Program-made: the position numbers and the translations under genes
Shown: positions 36,775 to 46,380 of the stretch, in pieces
How positions within the stretch are numbered: position 1 is the stretch's first letter
How the letters are laid out: each line of letters starts with the position of its first letter
Assembly: GCA_030040995.1 (NCBI GenBank)
Contig: JASHOS010000089.1
Span: 1-63,373, forward strand
DNA from: Terriglobia bacterium
GTDB taxonomy: Bacteria > Acidobacteriota > Terriglobia > UBA7540
Direction: 5' to 3'
DNA length: 63,373 nucleotides
Notes under the pieces: model-generated
Told to the model about the DNA's origin: nothing
Databases searched by the model: none
What the model saw: only the letters and a program-made list of their open reading frames with translations

Positions 36775-38343
36775 ATGAAAAATGGCAAAACGGTTTTGGT
36801 GTTGGCGATAGGCCTCTTGCTTTTCAAGCAGGTTGTTCTGGGCGCGGGCGACTGGCCTACTTTTGGTCATGACCCGCAGCGGTCCGGCTGGGCCTCGGAA
36901 GAGGATACGCTGAATCGTGGGAATGTCGCTGGGTTACAACTCCTGTGGACGGTGAAGCTGACGAATGAGCCGAAATCGCTGACCGCGCTCACCGCCCCGG
37001 TGGTGGCGGATGGCGTGACCACTGCGAATGGAATCCGGACCGTGGTTTACGTGGCCGGGAGCGCCGACGAGCTTTACGCGCTCGATGCGAGGACGGGCAA
37101 GGTGATTTGGAGCCACACGTTCGAGAGCTCCGTCCTGCCCAAGGCTCCGGGCATGTGGCTGTGCCCGAACAATCTCAACGCAACACCGGTCATCGACAAG
37201 GACCGCGGCCTCATTTACACGGTTGCTTCCGACGGCTCGTTCTATGGCTTGGAACTCGGGACCGGCGCGATCAAATTCGGGCCGGTTCCCTTTGTGCCAC
37301 CTTACTCCAAAGACTGGAGCCTGAACTTATCGAATGGCATTGTCTACACGTCGGTATCGCAAGGCTGCGGAGGAGCACGGTCGGGAATCTATTCCATTGA
37401 TGCCAGCAACTCCCATCATCCGGCTATGGAGGATCTGTTCAGTTCGAAGGATGGTTCGGCGGGAATCTGGGGCCGGGGCGGCGTGGTGATTGGCCAGAAC
37501 GGGCTGATCTACGCTTCCACGGGAGATGGCGCATTCAACGTCGCGGATGGCGAATATGGCAGCAGCATTATTGCCGCCAGGCCAGGCAGCGTCAAACTGG
37601 TCGATTACTACTCGCCTTTGAACCATCATCGGCTCACCCAATACGACCTTGATATTGCGGCGTCCAGCCTGGTCTGGTTTGCTTACCGCAACTATGATCT
37701 GGTAGCTGGCGGTGGGAAGGAAGCCGTGCTGTACATGTTGGATGCCAACAACTTGGGTAACCGCGACCATCAAACGCCGTTATACGATCAGAAGATCGCC
37801 AATGACGACCTCGAGTTTGAAGAGAAGGGAATCTGGGGTGAGCTCTCATCCTGGCGCGACTTACAAGGGAACACCTGGCTTTCCGTTCCCATTTGGGGAC
37901 CTGTGTCGAAGCATGCCCCGGAGTTCCCAATCAGGAACGGACCTAACCCGCACGGAAGCATCATGGCCTTCACTGTGGTGATCGACCCAACATCCAGGAA
38001 GCCTACACTTATACCGCGCTGGATTTCGGGCGACTTTGACGTTCCGGAGCCGGTGGCGATAGCGAACGGCGTTCTGTTTGCCTTATCCACCGGCGAAAAC
38101 ACTCAGCAGACGATTGGCGCCAAGGTCATCTACCACGGCCAAAAGACCCTGACCGACCAGCAGCGCAGCCAACACACCCACAATGCTGTCCTCTATGCGC
38201 TCGACTCCCAAACAGGCAAGGTCCTTTATCAAAGCGGCGATACGATGAGAAGTTGGGTGCATTTCAGCGGGCTGGCGGTTGCCGATGGCATGGTCTATGC
38301 CGTTGACCACAACTCGAACGTTTACTGCTTTGGACTTAAGTAA
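36775..38343 (+). CDS. Exported PQQ-type beta-propeller protein
   Basis: A 522-residue exported protein with a signal peptide (KTVLVLAIGLLLFKQVVLG) and repeated PQQ/BamB-like propeller blades, for example DWPTFGHDPQRSGW, DELYALDARTGKVIWSHTF, YGLELGTGAIKFG and NAVLYALDSQTGKVLYQSG. Quinoprotein dehydrogenases and BamB share this fold. The acidic and tryptophan residues needed to place PQQ cannot be confirmed by eye, so enzyme activity is not claimed. GGGGAGA lies 11 bases before the start. The next gene in the same direction is paralogue 2 of the unknown exported family, separated by 426 bp. Confidence 0.78.
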   Translation: MKNGKTVLVLAIGLLLFKQVVLGAGDWPTFGHDPQRSGWASEEDTLNRGNVAGLQLLWTVKLTNEPKSLTALTAPVVADGVTTANGIRTVVYVAGSADELYALDARTGKVIWSHTFESSVLPKAPGMWLCPNNLNATPVIDKDRGLIYTVASDGSFYGLELGTGAIKFGPVPFVPPYSKDWSLNLSNGIVYTSVSQGCGGARSGIYSIDASNSHHPAMEDLFSSKDGSAGIWGRGGVVIGQNGLIYASTGDGAFNVADGEYGSSIIAARPGSVKLVDYYSPLNHHRLTQYDLDIAASSLVWFAYRNYDLVAGGGKEAVLYMLDANNLGNRDHQTPLYDQKIANDDLEFEEKGIWGELSSWRDLQGNTWLSVPIWGPVSKHAPEFPIRNGPNPHGSIMAFTVVIDPTSRKPTLIPRWISGDFDVPEPVAIANGVLFALSTGENTQQTIGAKVIYHGQKTLTDQQRSQHTHNAVLYALDSQTGKVLYQSGDTMRSWVHFSGLAVADGMVYAVDHNSNVYCFGLK

Positions 38344-38769
38344 GACCCTGCATTGCTCAGGCTGTCTGAGTAACTTCACAACCTTGGAACTCATCGTAAT
38401 ACTGCCATAGGGTATTTCCATGAGTCTTTATGCAGAATTTACCCGATACTAAGTAAACAATACCCACTTATTACATTAAACCCCGCCCTTTAACTCTCTG
38501 GATACACAAGGTTAGCTCAAAATGCCTGATGGAAACTAACCTGCCTTACCAACGGGCCGAGGGTGCCAATTGCTCACGAAAAGCCCGCCACGATAAGGCC
38601 CCGCGCCTCAGCCATAGCCTCTCAGAACGGCCTCTGAGTTGAGGTAGACAGCAGCATCCCTCAGCAAGGAGAAAAAACAAGGTGTTGTTGGTCAGCCGTC
38701 TGGAAGTTTTTGGTTCTCTGCAACTTACACAGGCTAGAGCTCTACAAGTCCGCTTGGGAGGAGTGTCAA
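38344..38769. other. Upstream region of exported paralogue 2
   Basis: A 426-bp gap without a gene. It holds the AGGTTAG/CTAACCT inverted repeat, AT-rich sequence at 38440-38480, and ends in GGGAGGAG ahead of the paralogue start. No clear -35/-10 pair was chosen. Confidence 0.4.
38509..38542 (+). promoter_or_regulatory. Inverted repeat AGGTTAG/CTAACCT
   Basis: AGGTTAG at 38509-38515 and CTAACCT at 38536-38542, with a 20-base spacer. The half-site core GTTAG/CTAAC is the one seen at 8664-8693 before the first TonB receptor. It may be a regulator site, but could also be a remnant of repeat termini, which carry AAACTAAC. Confidence 0.3.
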
Positions 38770-41190
38770 ATGAAACAAGTGTTTGCATTCTTGTTAGGTC
38801 TAACTATGTTTAGCTTTGTCAGCCCACGTGCTTCCGCGGACTGCGGGTTCATGCCGACGCCATGCGCGCCAACGGGCCGCAGTCCCGTGCAGCTTGGAAG
38901 CGCGCCGAGCGGTAATGTCGACGGCACCTGGACCGATAAGGGGCCGCAGGTGAATGTGCCGTGGGTCAACGAGTTCGGCGAGCGCGAAGTGCGCGCCACA
39001 GATGGCATGATTCCAGGTGGAAACCCTGTGGGCGGTGGCGTTATTGGTCCACGCACTTGGTGGACCAATTATTGGTCGGTTTACGATTCCTCGATCAACG
39101 GCTACTACTTCTACGTCCCAATCGCTACGACAGGCGAGAGCGGGGGCACAGACCGGCTCTATATCCTGAATCCGCAGACGATGACGGTATCGACTGTGTG
39201 CTCGACTTGGTCCAACTGCGAGATGCCCTACGCCGGATCGTGGAGCACCGAGACGCCAGGGCGGATGTATTACTCGGCGGGCGAAGACCTTTGCTCCTAC
39301 GACTACGACACGCGCTCCGGCTCTGGGACGTGTTCGGATGGCGTGGGAACGCTGGTTTTCAAGTTCAGCACCTGCCCGGATTATGGGAAGTATTATTCCG
39401 GTGGCATTTACCTGGATGGCGTGTCCTTTGCCGACAAATTGCTTGAGGCGAGCTTTGGCGCAACCACGATGGCCACGTACGACACCGGGACGGGAAGCTG
39501 CTACTGGTGGAGCACGCGCTATGGGCTGGTGGGCGGCACGGACACGTCCGCTGAATCGGCCTCGCTTGCCGTAGCTGATCCACCGACGCTGCCGAGCAGG
39601 TCGCTCACAGCCACAAGCGGGGCGGGCAGTGTTCCCGCCGGGACCTACTACATCGAACTGACGCGGGTGACGGAGGGTGGCACCGCGGAATCCCAGCCGG
39701 TTTTTGAGACCACGCCTTCTGCTCAGCGGAGCGTAACGCTTACCGCGGAGGGCGAGATTACGATCTCGGGGCAATCCGTCCCCTCCGACTTTTATACCGA
39801 CAACTGGGATAACACCTGCAACGTCTATGCAGGCACGAAGAGCGGCGGTGAGACTTTACAGACGTCATTCCAGAGCTGCTCGGATACGATCACGCTTTCG
39901 CGCTATACGACATCGGGTGCCCCACCTCCCACGCTGAATGGCGGAGGGTTCGGGCTGCACGGCTCAGCGGCAGGTGCAGGACCGTGGTTCACTGCTGAAC
40001 CGGACACGGACGGCGAGGTGAAAGGGAAGGGCACTACGGCGTACGTGCTCTGGAATCCTGGCACCGCGAATACCGTCGAATGTATCACTGAAGGTGACTA
40101 CCCCTGCGAGGGCCATGAGAGCGTTGGTTCTTCGAACATCTTCTATGTGATCTATCAGCCTCCCACGGGCGGCGTGCCAGCGCAGTACGATGTGGGACTT
40201 AGCCCGAACGCCGATTCTTCGAGTTCGAATTACACGCACCTGATTCCCAGCGGGCCTCCACTTTACAATCCCTACGATCCGAATGTGGAGTGCAATGTCG
40301 CGGACACACACAACACCTGGACTTACGACGACCAGTCGGACACGATGCCCGTGGTCCAGAGCTCATTTGTTGACAGCTTCGTCGGCCTTGCGAGTGAAGA
40401 CGGAACGGTAAGCGTCTCGGAAGGCTCAACGGCGGTAAGGGGCAGCGGAACGTCGTTCAGCGCGTCTTGGGTCGGGAAATACATCTGGATTGGGAGCGAA
40501 AGCGGAGCTGGGTTAGGCGTGGGGGCGTGGGCGGAGATCGCAGCGGTTGGCTCCGGCACGTCGCTTACGCTTTCTGGGGACGCGCCGCTCGCCGCCAGCG
40601 CGTCGAGCTTCTATCTTTACGATTACCCGGTGATGGAGAACCATTGCGCCTGGGACCATGAAATTGATGCTGTATCGCCGACCGGCCGCGGAACGGTGTG
40701 GCGGTTCGCCCATAATCGCGCCAGCGGACTGCAAAATCAGCGTTCGAATACCGATTCGTCGTACCAGGCGCTTTCCATGCCGGTATGCTCGCCAGACGGC
40801 AAATACTGCATGTGGGCGACGGATTGGGCGAACTCGGACGGCCAAGGACAGCTTGGGACGCAAACCGGGATGTGGCGGGATCCCTCTCTTGGAAATCCGG
40901 CAGGCGGCTGCTACAGAAGCTGCGCGTGGCGGCCGGATACCACCTACGCTCAGTACCAGGAAGTGATCGACAGCCACGGCAATGAAGAGATGGCGACCGT
41001 GGGCGGAACGAGCGGGAACGCCGAACCTTCATGGCCGACCAGCGTGAATGGCAAAGTGACGGACGGCGACGTGACGTGGGAAATGAGTCCTGGATGCAAT
41101 ACTGCGCAGAGCATTTCCGCGCCCGTCGGCGGCCCGACCGACGGCGACGGAATGTGCCGGACGGATGTATTCATTGTGGAGATGAAGTGA
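38770..41190 (+). CDS. Exported protein of unknown family (paralogue 2), with inserted modules
   Basis: Start at 38770 is set by GGGAGGAG just upstream and a signal peptide (VFAFLLGLTMFSFVSPRASA); a frame from 38710 is longer. The 806-residue protein parallels the gene at 12602-14548: VRATD, CYWWSTRYGLVGG, PAGTYYIELTR, CNVYAGTKSGGETLQ, LWNPGTA, SDTMPV, WDHEI, TVWRFAHNR, ATDWANS and the terminal CRTDVFIVEMK. Two extra segments are absent from the paralogue: a phage-type module (about 40399-40628, GTVSVSEGSTAVRGSGTSF and SLTLSGDAPL) and a second (about 40921-41094, CAWRPDTTYAQ and GGTSGNAEPSWP) near the C-terminus. Function unknown; probably extracellular. Confidence 0.75.
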   Translation: MKQVFAFLLGLTMFSFVSPRASADCGFMPTPCAPTGRSPVQLGSAPSGNVDGTWTDKGPQVNVPWVNEFGEREVRATDGMIPGGNPVGGGVIGPRTWWTNYWSVYDSSINGYYFYVPIATTGESGGTDRLYILNPQTMTVSTVCSTWSNCEMPYAGSWSTETPGRMYYSAGEDLCSYDYDTRSGSGTCSDGVGTLVFKFSTCPDYGKYYSGGIYLDGVSFADKLLEASFGATTMATYDTGTGSCYWWSTRYGLVGGTDTSAESASLAVADPPTLPSRSLTATSGAGSVPAGTYYIELTRVTEGGTAESQPVFETTPSAQRSVTLTAEGEITISGQSVPSDFYTDNWDNTCNVYAGTKSGGETLQTSFQSCSDTITLSRYTTSGAPPPTLNGGGFGLHGSAAGAGPWFTAEPDTDGEVKGKGTTAYVLWNPGTANTVECITEGDYPCEGHESVGSSNIFYVIYQPPTGGVPAQYDVGLSPNADSSSSNYTHLIPSGPPLYNPYDPNVECNVADTHNTWTYDDQSDTMPVVQSSFVDSFVGLASEDGTVSVSEGSTAVRGSGTSFSASWVGKYIWIGSESGAGLGVGAWAEIAAVGSGTSLTLSGDAPLAASASSFYLYDYPVMENHCAWDHEIDAVSPTGRGTVWRFAHNRASGLQNQRSNTDSSYQALSMPVCSPDGKYCMWATDWANSDGQGQLGTQTGMWRDPSLGNPAGGCYRSCAWRPDTTYAQYQEVIDSHGNEEMATVGGTSGNAEPSWPTSVNGKVTDGDVTWEMSPGCNTAQSISAPVGGPTDGDGMCRTDVFIVEMK

Positions 41191-41418
41191 GCAGCGCCGG
41201 GACTCGGGCCCGGGACTCGGGATTCTGGAATGAGTGAGCGGTGAGCGAACAGGATTCCAGCTTCACTGAATAGGGACGTGCCGGCAGGTCGTGCCGCGCA
41301 GCCCATCGGCAGCGGCGCGAACAGCCCGTCATACTGAACGCAGGGTTGCTACGGCGAGCGTTTTTGCTCGCAGTGGGTTTTCCTGCCCAACGGCTCCGCG
41401 GCCAATCCAACCGGCAGT

Positions 41419-41991
41419 TCATACCGGAAAGCAGTCTAATTTCACGTGCTCCGCAGGCGACCCTGATTTCAAACGGCTTTCAAAGAGGCAAAATTGAGAT
41501 ACCTCGAAACTTCCGAGTGACTGGCCGTGCTGCTGCGCCGATAGAGCTTCGAGAACCCGCTGGGGCCGGGGCTGCTTAAACCGGGCAAGCGTGAGATGCG
41601 GAGTGAAGCGCCGGTTCTCCGGCGGATAGCCGAGTTGAGCCATCGCGGCGTCGATGCGCTGGTGGAGGCCATCGAGAGAGCCGGGACCTGCTATCCCCGC
41701 CCAGAAAACTTGAGGATGTCGGGCGCTGGGGAAAAAGCCAAAACCTCTTACGTCCAGGACGAACGTCTGGCCCCCTGCACATTCTTTCAAAGAGCTTATC
41801 ACCCCATCCAACTGCCTCGCGGAAACTTCACCCAAGAACTTCATCGTCAAGTGAATGCCACCACGGGGCGCCCAGCGGATGGCGGCGTGATCCTCCGGAT
41901 GCGCAGGAAGCTGGCTGCGGAAATAGGCCTGCATCCGCTCAATCTGATTCTGGATTTCTTCGGGTACCTCAATGGCAACAAAAGCTCTCAT
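41419..41991 (-). CDS. thpR: RNA 2',3'-cyclic phosphodiesterase (2H family)
   Basis: Opens 2',3'-cyclic phosphate ends of RNA, also called 2'-5' RNA ligase by history. Two catalytic HxTx motifs: HLTM at 47-50 and HLTL at 132-135, with the typical MRAFVAIEVPEEI start and MKFLGEV. The 190-residue size is normal. The next gene on the same strand is methyltransferase-like, 10 bp away, probably in one unit. Convergent with paralogue 2. Confidence 0.93.
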   Translation of the reverse strand: MRAFVAIEVPEEIQNQIERMQAYFRSQLPAHPEDHAAIRWAPRGGIHLTMKFLGEVSARQLDGVISSLKECAGGQTFVLDVRGFGFFPSARHPQVFWAGIAGPGSLDGLHQRIDAAMAQLGYPPENRRFTPHLTLARFKQPRPQRVLEALSAQQHGQSLGSFEVSQFCLFESRLKSGSPAEHVKLDCFPV

Positions 41992-42001
41992 TGGCCGGCC
42001 G

Positions 42002-42652
42002 CTAGATTCTAAGCTCGGCAGGCCGCATGGCCAGCACTTCGCGGCGGCCCGAGCGCGTGAGAAAGATTTTCACACTGGCGCCGGGTAGAAGCTTCTCGAT
42101 TTCACGGTTGGTGATTGGGGGATGAGGAAAAGTCCGCTCGGCATCAACCTGGCTCCGGGGCGAAGCAGGCGACTCGAGCCACCACCGGCGCTCAATACCC
42201 GCTGCCAAAAAGGGCTCCCGCAGGATGCAGTAAAAGACGCCGAGTGGCGCGAGCAGCGAATAGAACAAGCCGAGGACGTTCGGGAGAGACTCCGCTGGAA
42301 GGAGGTCGAGAAGATTCCAGCTCAGCACCGCGGTAACCGACGCAGGGGGAATTTCCGGAAGCTGGCGAAGGAAGTCCGCCGTGAGAAATAGAGGAGTCTT
42401 TTTGGAGCGATCCCAGAAACGGGGGTCTGCTTCCAGGGCAGGGGTGATTAAGTCCGCGACGTAAACTTTTGCGCGCCGGTTGAGGAGTACCTGGAGGGTG
42501 GCCGGAGAAACGGGACCGCAATCCAGGATTTGTGGTTGCCGCACATCCTGCAGGTGCTTCCAAAGCCATTCAAGGCCTTGACTGGGCACCGGCGCGCCCG
42601 TTCCCGGCTGGGGAGTCCGGCTTAAGGCTTTCTGTTGGCTGGTCCACGCCAT
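42002..42652 (-). CDS. SAM-methyltransferase-like protein, divergent
   Basis: A 216-residue protein that looks like a class I methyltransferase in outline: ILDCGPVSPATLQVLLNRRA at the place of motif I, VYVADLITPAL as the acidic strand 2, VTAVLSWNLLDLLP and a beta 5 segment PLGVFYCIL. The glycine-rich loop GxGxG is replaced by CGPVSP, so cofactor binding is doubtful. The gene precedes thpR with a 10-bp gap. No substrate can be suggested. Frame and composition look real. Confidence 0.6.
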   Translation of the reverse strand: MAWTSQQKALSRTPQPGTGAPVPSQGLEWLWKHLQDVRQPQILDCGPVSPATLQVLLNRRAKVYVADLITPALEADPRFWDRSKKTPLFLTADFLRQLPEIPPASVTAVLSWNLLDLLPAESLPNVLGLFYSLLAPLGVFYCILREPFLAAGIERRWWLESPASPRSQVDAERTFPHPPITNREIEKLLPGASVKIFLTRSGRREVLAMRPAELRI

Positions 42653-42802
42653 GGGTCGCTTGCCTGGGAACGAGCGGGAGAAGGTATGCTGCTCCCGAAC
42701 GCTGCATTGCGCTCTTTCGTGGCCGGCGCGAGACGCGCTCCACGGCTGCCTTCACGAAGCGCGGGAAAGCGCCGCCATTACATTATGCAGCAGGAAGCTG
42801 GC

Positions 42803-43396
42803 TCAGGCGCTCCAGGTGGACACAGCGGCACGAGAGTGAGTGGCGGCACTGCTACTACTGGTACTACTCTCTTCTTCGCGAAGAATCTCAATGCTTCCTT
42901 TGAAGTAGGCGCCTTCTTCAATGGCCACGCCCATCGCTACCAAATCGCCCACCACATTGCCCGTTTTCCGAATTTCAATTTTATCCCGGGCGTTGACCTT
43001 TCCGCTCAACTTTCCGCCCACTGACACTTGCCGGGCATTAATATCAGCCTTCACCTGGCCATGCTGTCCGATGGTGACACAGTAGTCCTTCAGATTGATT
43101 GTTCCATCGAACTGTCCTTCGATGGTCAAATCTTCGTCTCCGGTCAACTCTCCTTTAAGCACCATGGAACTGCCTAATAACGTCTGGCGCTGGCCGGATG
43201 AACTCGAATTCGCGGTCTTCAGTATAGTTTCGCTCATGGGTTTTTCCGATCCTTCAGTGAAATAGGTTGGAGTCACGGGAGTAATTGGTCGTGGCTCTTC
43301 TGGCGCCGGGGCAGGGTCAATTAATCCGGGCAAATCCTCCCAAGCTTTTGAAGTTGCCTTCTGAGTTGGAGCCTTCTTCTCTTTATCCCGCCACAT
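42803..43396 (-). CDS. Bactofilin (polymer-forming cytoskeletal protein)
   Basis: The 197-residue protein has an unstructured N-terminus with acidic and Pro-rich sequence, then the right-handed beta-helix bactofilin domain (about 60-170): LKGELTGDEDLTIEGQFDG, IGQHGQVKADINARQVSVGG and KLSGKVNARDKIEI are repeating rungs. The C-terminal tail is Ser/Thr-rich. Bactofilins form filaments that organise wall synthesis or polysaccharide machinery near the membrane. It is next to the TPR/GT2/HEAT locus on the same strand, so a positioning role for that system can be suggested. A promoter candidate lies ~80 bp upstream. Confidence 0.88.
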   Translation of the reverse strand: MWRDKEKKAPTQKATSKAWEDLPGLIDPAPAPEEPRPITPVTPTYFTEGSEKPMSETILKTANSSSSGQRQTLLGSSMVLKGELTGDEDLTIEGQFDGTINLKDYCVTIGQHGQVKADINARQVSVGGKLSGKVNARDKIEIRKTGNVVGDLVAMGVAIEEGAYFKGSIEILREEESSTSSSSAATHSRAAVSTWSA

Positions 43397-43467
43397 AAGC
43401 CGTTCTTATCCTCTTCATTTGCCTGTACTCCCCTCCAGAAAATCACCTATAAACACCTAGTTAATGC

Positions 43468-43496
43468 ATCTTAGCTCTATAAATCGCGAAGCGCAA
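43468..43496 (-). promoter_or_regulatory. Candidate promoter for bactofilin
   Basis: Read on the minus strand: TTGCGC (43496-43491), a 17-bp spacer, then TAAGAT (43473-43468). It lies in an AT-rich stretch, 72 bp before the start codon, and separates bactofilin from the TPR gene transcriptionally. Confidence 0.45.
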
Positions 43497-43533
43497 TGAA
43501 ATTATTTATAGTTTTGCTATTAACTTCAATTCG

Positions 43534-46110
43534 TCAGAAGCGGTAGTTGGTGGAGAATTCGACGGCATTTCCTACGAGGCTTCCCAGGGACTGAGCGAAG
43601 TTGTAGTGAACGTACCGGAGCGATAGCGAGGACCGCTCGCCGAGGCCCACCGTCAGGCCGGGGCCGAACTGCTCCGCCCGCGTGAACGGCTCGTCCTCGC
43701 CGGTCTGCTGCACTCCTATCGCGGCTGTCAGATCGTAGCCAAGGCGTTTCCATAAATGCCCCCCGGCTTCCGCGGCAATGAAATGGCGTTGGTAGAAAAT
43801 GGGATTGAAAAAGCCCATAAAAACGCCGCGCCGCTCGCCAGCATAACCCATGGCCAGACCGTCGTAGCCGAGAGCGAGCGAGGAGCCTCCGGCGCGTAAC
43901 ACTGTCCGCTTCAGCGCCAGCGTCGCGCCGCTGCCCGAATCGCGCCCGTTAGGCTCGAGCAAGGCAGCGCCCAAGCCGTTGATTGTTTGGTCGTAAACTG
44001 AAGAAACGTCCCTCTCATGGAAAAATGTGAGGCCCAACTGGGTTCGGGAATCAAAGTCATAGCGAGCTCCCGCTTCAAGCCGCGTCATTCGAGCCCCGAA
44101 GCGGGCCGTGGTTGGCGTGTAAGTGATCGCAGAACGCGAGGCCGTAAGGTCCGCTACGAGCTTAGAGGTCAAGAGCAGGCTCGCGCCGATATACCCCACG
44201 GGAGTCATGCCGACACTGCGAACCGCTACAGGGGGTTGCGCGACTTCGAAGATCTCACCAGGCCCCATTCGCGCCACTCCGAAGCCACCGCGCACCGTGA
44301 CGCGGCGGGAAAGCCGCGTCGCCTGCCCGTAGAGAACTTCCTCCGGCGCTGCAGCACCCCGGATTCCACCGGCAGGACTATTGGTGGGAGTAACGTCCGC
44401 CAGAACGTAGGAGCTCGTTTGCGGAAGAGCATTGAAGCTAATTCGCGTGGATCCGCCATAGGTGTTGAGGTCTTCGAGCGTCGCGCCCGGCATCAAAGCG
44501 CCCGAAGGCGCGAGAACAGGGTTGCTGAGAGCGACCTCCCGCGCGTAATACCCGAAGGTTTGAAGACTGACTGAAGGCTGCGCGCCCAACTGGCTCCTCA
44601 CCTGCTTGACTTCTTCGTTGTCCGGACTCAGCGCCGACGCCTGGTCTAGCACCGCGAGCGCAGCTTTTCTCTGGTGCAAGGCGGTTTCAATGCGAGCAAG
44701 CAGCAAAAGAGCGTCGAGGTCTTTGGGGCGCTCGCGCGCCAGATTCCTGGCGAGGGGCAAGGCCCATTCGAGATCACCAAGATAGTAGTCGATTCGCGCT
44801 GCCCCGTAGAGCGCATCCGCATCCTGAAAATTTTGGCCCAGGAGTACGTTGTATGCTTTCCCCGCCTCGAAAAATCTGCGCTGCCGCAAGTCGAGATTTG
44901 CTAAATCGAGCCGGGCCTCCCGGTTGTGCGGATGAGCGCGCAGAAAATTCATCAGATGCTGGCGCTCATCCGTGTCATCATGGAGGCGGAGATCGAGCCG
45001 GATAATGGCAATCTGATATTCCGCGTTCAGGGGATACTCACTCGAGAGCCTCTGCTCAACTTGCAGAGATTCTCTGAACTGGCCTCCCCAGTCATACGTC
45101 TTCGCCAGATTTTCAAGCACGATCCTGTTATCAGGCGTTTCACCCAGCATGCGCTCATAGATCGATATCGCCGGCCCGTATTGATGGTTCCAAGCCAGGA
45201 GACTCGCCAGCTCAAGCTGCAAATCTTGATTGTGAGGTTCGGCCAGAAGAGCTTGCCGCACCAACCGGATCGCCTGCGCAAAATATTTCAATTGGGCGGA
45301 AGTCTTGACCAGTTCCCTGAGGGCATCCTCGTCTGTTGGGCGGGCAGCCAGATAGCTCATGTCATAGCCCAGGAAGGCGGCGGGCGGCGCCCCGGGCCGG
45401 GGGCGCATCGCTTTCCATCGCTTGAAATTGCTAGCCTGCGAGATGGCGGAAAGACCCTCGTCATTCGCAATGTCCGCCGGACGGATTTTCGAAAGCCGCT
45501 GAAATAGCGTCCGCGCTTGAAGCAGATGACCGGTCCATAGGAGCACAAAAGCCGAGCCCTGAAGCGCGGCGTAGTTTCCCGGCTGCTGGCGGAGCACTGC
45601 GTTATAGGTTAGGAGAGCGTCCGGGTAACAACCGTTCGCGGCGAGCGCGCCGGCCAAGCCGAGCTCTCCGCCCACATTACCGGGATCGAGTTCGAGAAGC
45701 GATTGAAACAGACGCGCGGCGTCGGAATAGCGGCGCGCACGCACCATCGCTTCACCCACCAGGTACAGCACGCCAGGCTGGCTCCTTCCGTAAATCAGAA
45801 GTTGCTGGTCCGGAGCGCGGCTCGTGGCAGGCTCGCGGCAGGCCGTGGCTTCAGGCGCAACTTGGTTTTCCCCCGCCGGGAATTGCGGCTGAGCTTGCTG
45901 GGCAGACTCTACCGGCGCGGTCTCGAAATTGCCAATCGCCCGATTTTCCGGCAAGCTCTGGCCGTCCGGCAGAGTTTCACCGGGATTTGAGAAAGCCAGC
46001 ATCCCCACCGGCGTGAGCAGGATGGCGAGCCCCAGGGTGAGCATCGCCTCGATCACACGAGCGGCCGTACGGACCACTTTTGGACGCACTGCTTCGCTCC
46101 CCTCCTCCAT
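43534..46110 (-). CDS. TPR-repeat outer-membrane export protein, BcsC/PgaA-like
   Basis: An 858-residue protein with an N-terminal hydrophobic anchor/export segment (about 18-38), a long alpha-helical TPR superhelix (about 110-520, for example YSDAARLFQSLLELDP and QFRESLQVEQRLSSEYPLNA), and a C-terminal part (about 535-858) of alternating strands ending in FSTNYRF, as in outer-membrane barrels. This is the plan of BcsC and PgaA, which pass polysaccharide out of the cell. Start uncertain: the ATG at 46110 overlaps a GGAGGAGGGG site that would better serve the GTG at 46092. A glycosyltransferase gene lies 270 bp upstream, with a hairpin repeat between. Confidence 0.78.
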   Translation of the reverse strand: MEEGSEAVRPKVVRTAARVIEAMLTLGLAILLTPVGMLAFSNPGETLPDGQSLPENRAIGNFETAPVESAQQAQPQFPAGENQVAPEATACREPATSRAPDQQLLIYGRSQPGVLYLVGEAMVRARRYSDAARLFQSLLELDPGNVGGELGLAGALAANGCYPDALLTYNAVLRQQPGNYAALQGSAFVLLWTGHLLQARTLFQRLSKIRPADIANDEGLSAISQASNFKRWKAMRPRPGAPPAAFLGYDMSYLAARPTDEDALRELVKTSAQLKYFAQAIRLVRQALLAEPHNQDLQLELASLLAWNHQYGPAISIYERMLGETPDNRIVLENLAKTYDWGGQFRESLQVEQRLSSEYPLNAEYQIAIIRLDLRLHDDTDERQHLMNFLRAHPHNREARLDLANLDLRQRRFFEAGKAYNVLLGQNFQDADALYGAARIDYYLGDLEWALPLARNLARERPKDLDALLLLARIETALHQRKAALAVLDQASALSPDNEEVKQVRSQLGAQPSVSLQTFGYYAREVALSNPVLAPSGALMPGATLEDLNTYGGSTRISFNALPQTSSYVLADVTPTNSPAGGIRGAAAPEEVLYGQATRLSRRVTVRGGFGVARMGPGEIFEVAQPPVAVRSVGMTPVGYIGASLLLTSKLVADLTASRSAITYTPTTARFGARMTRLEAGARYDFDSRTQLGLTFFHERDVSSVYDQTINGLGAALLEPNGRDSGSGATLALKRTVLRAGGSSLALGYDGLAMGYAGERRGVFMGFFNPIFYQRHFIAAEAGGHLWKRLGYDLTAAIGVQQTGEDEPFTRAEQFGPGLTVGLGERSSLSLRYVHYNFAQSLGSLVGNAVEFSTNYRF

Positions 46111-46320
46111 ACCTGAGTGTGTCCCACATCTCTTGCTGGGCTTGTGAGTTCGCCCCTTTGGGGCTCAAGCCATGCACTCCCGGTGTTCGGCGAAAAATAT
46201 GGAAGACCAGCGGTCCCCGAGGGAGAGGGCAACGGCTTCCCGCAACTTTGGTTGCGGCCGAGCTGCGCTATCACGCTGGCAAGTTTCTGCGCCTGTTAAC
46301 AAATTCACTTACGAAAAGCC

Positions 46321-46347
46321 GCAGACTTCGAATAGCACGGAGTCTGC
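46321..46347. repeat. Dispersed hairpin, family 3 copy 2
   Basis: GCAGACT (46321-46327) and AGTCTGC (46341-46347), with TCGAATAGCACGG between, followed by GCCACC. Same sequence pattern as 31814-31840 with four changes. Confidence 0.5.
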
Positions 46348-46380
46348 GCCACCCGGCAGCCGACACAAAGCCGTGCCCGG

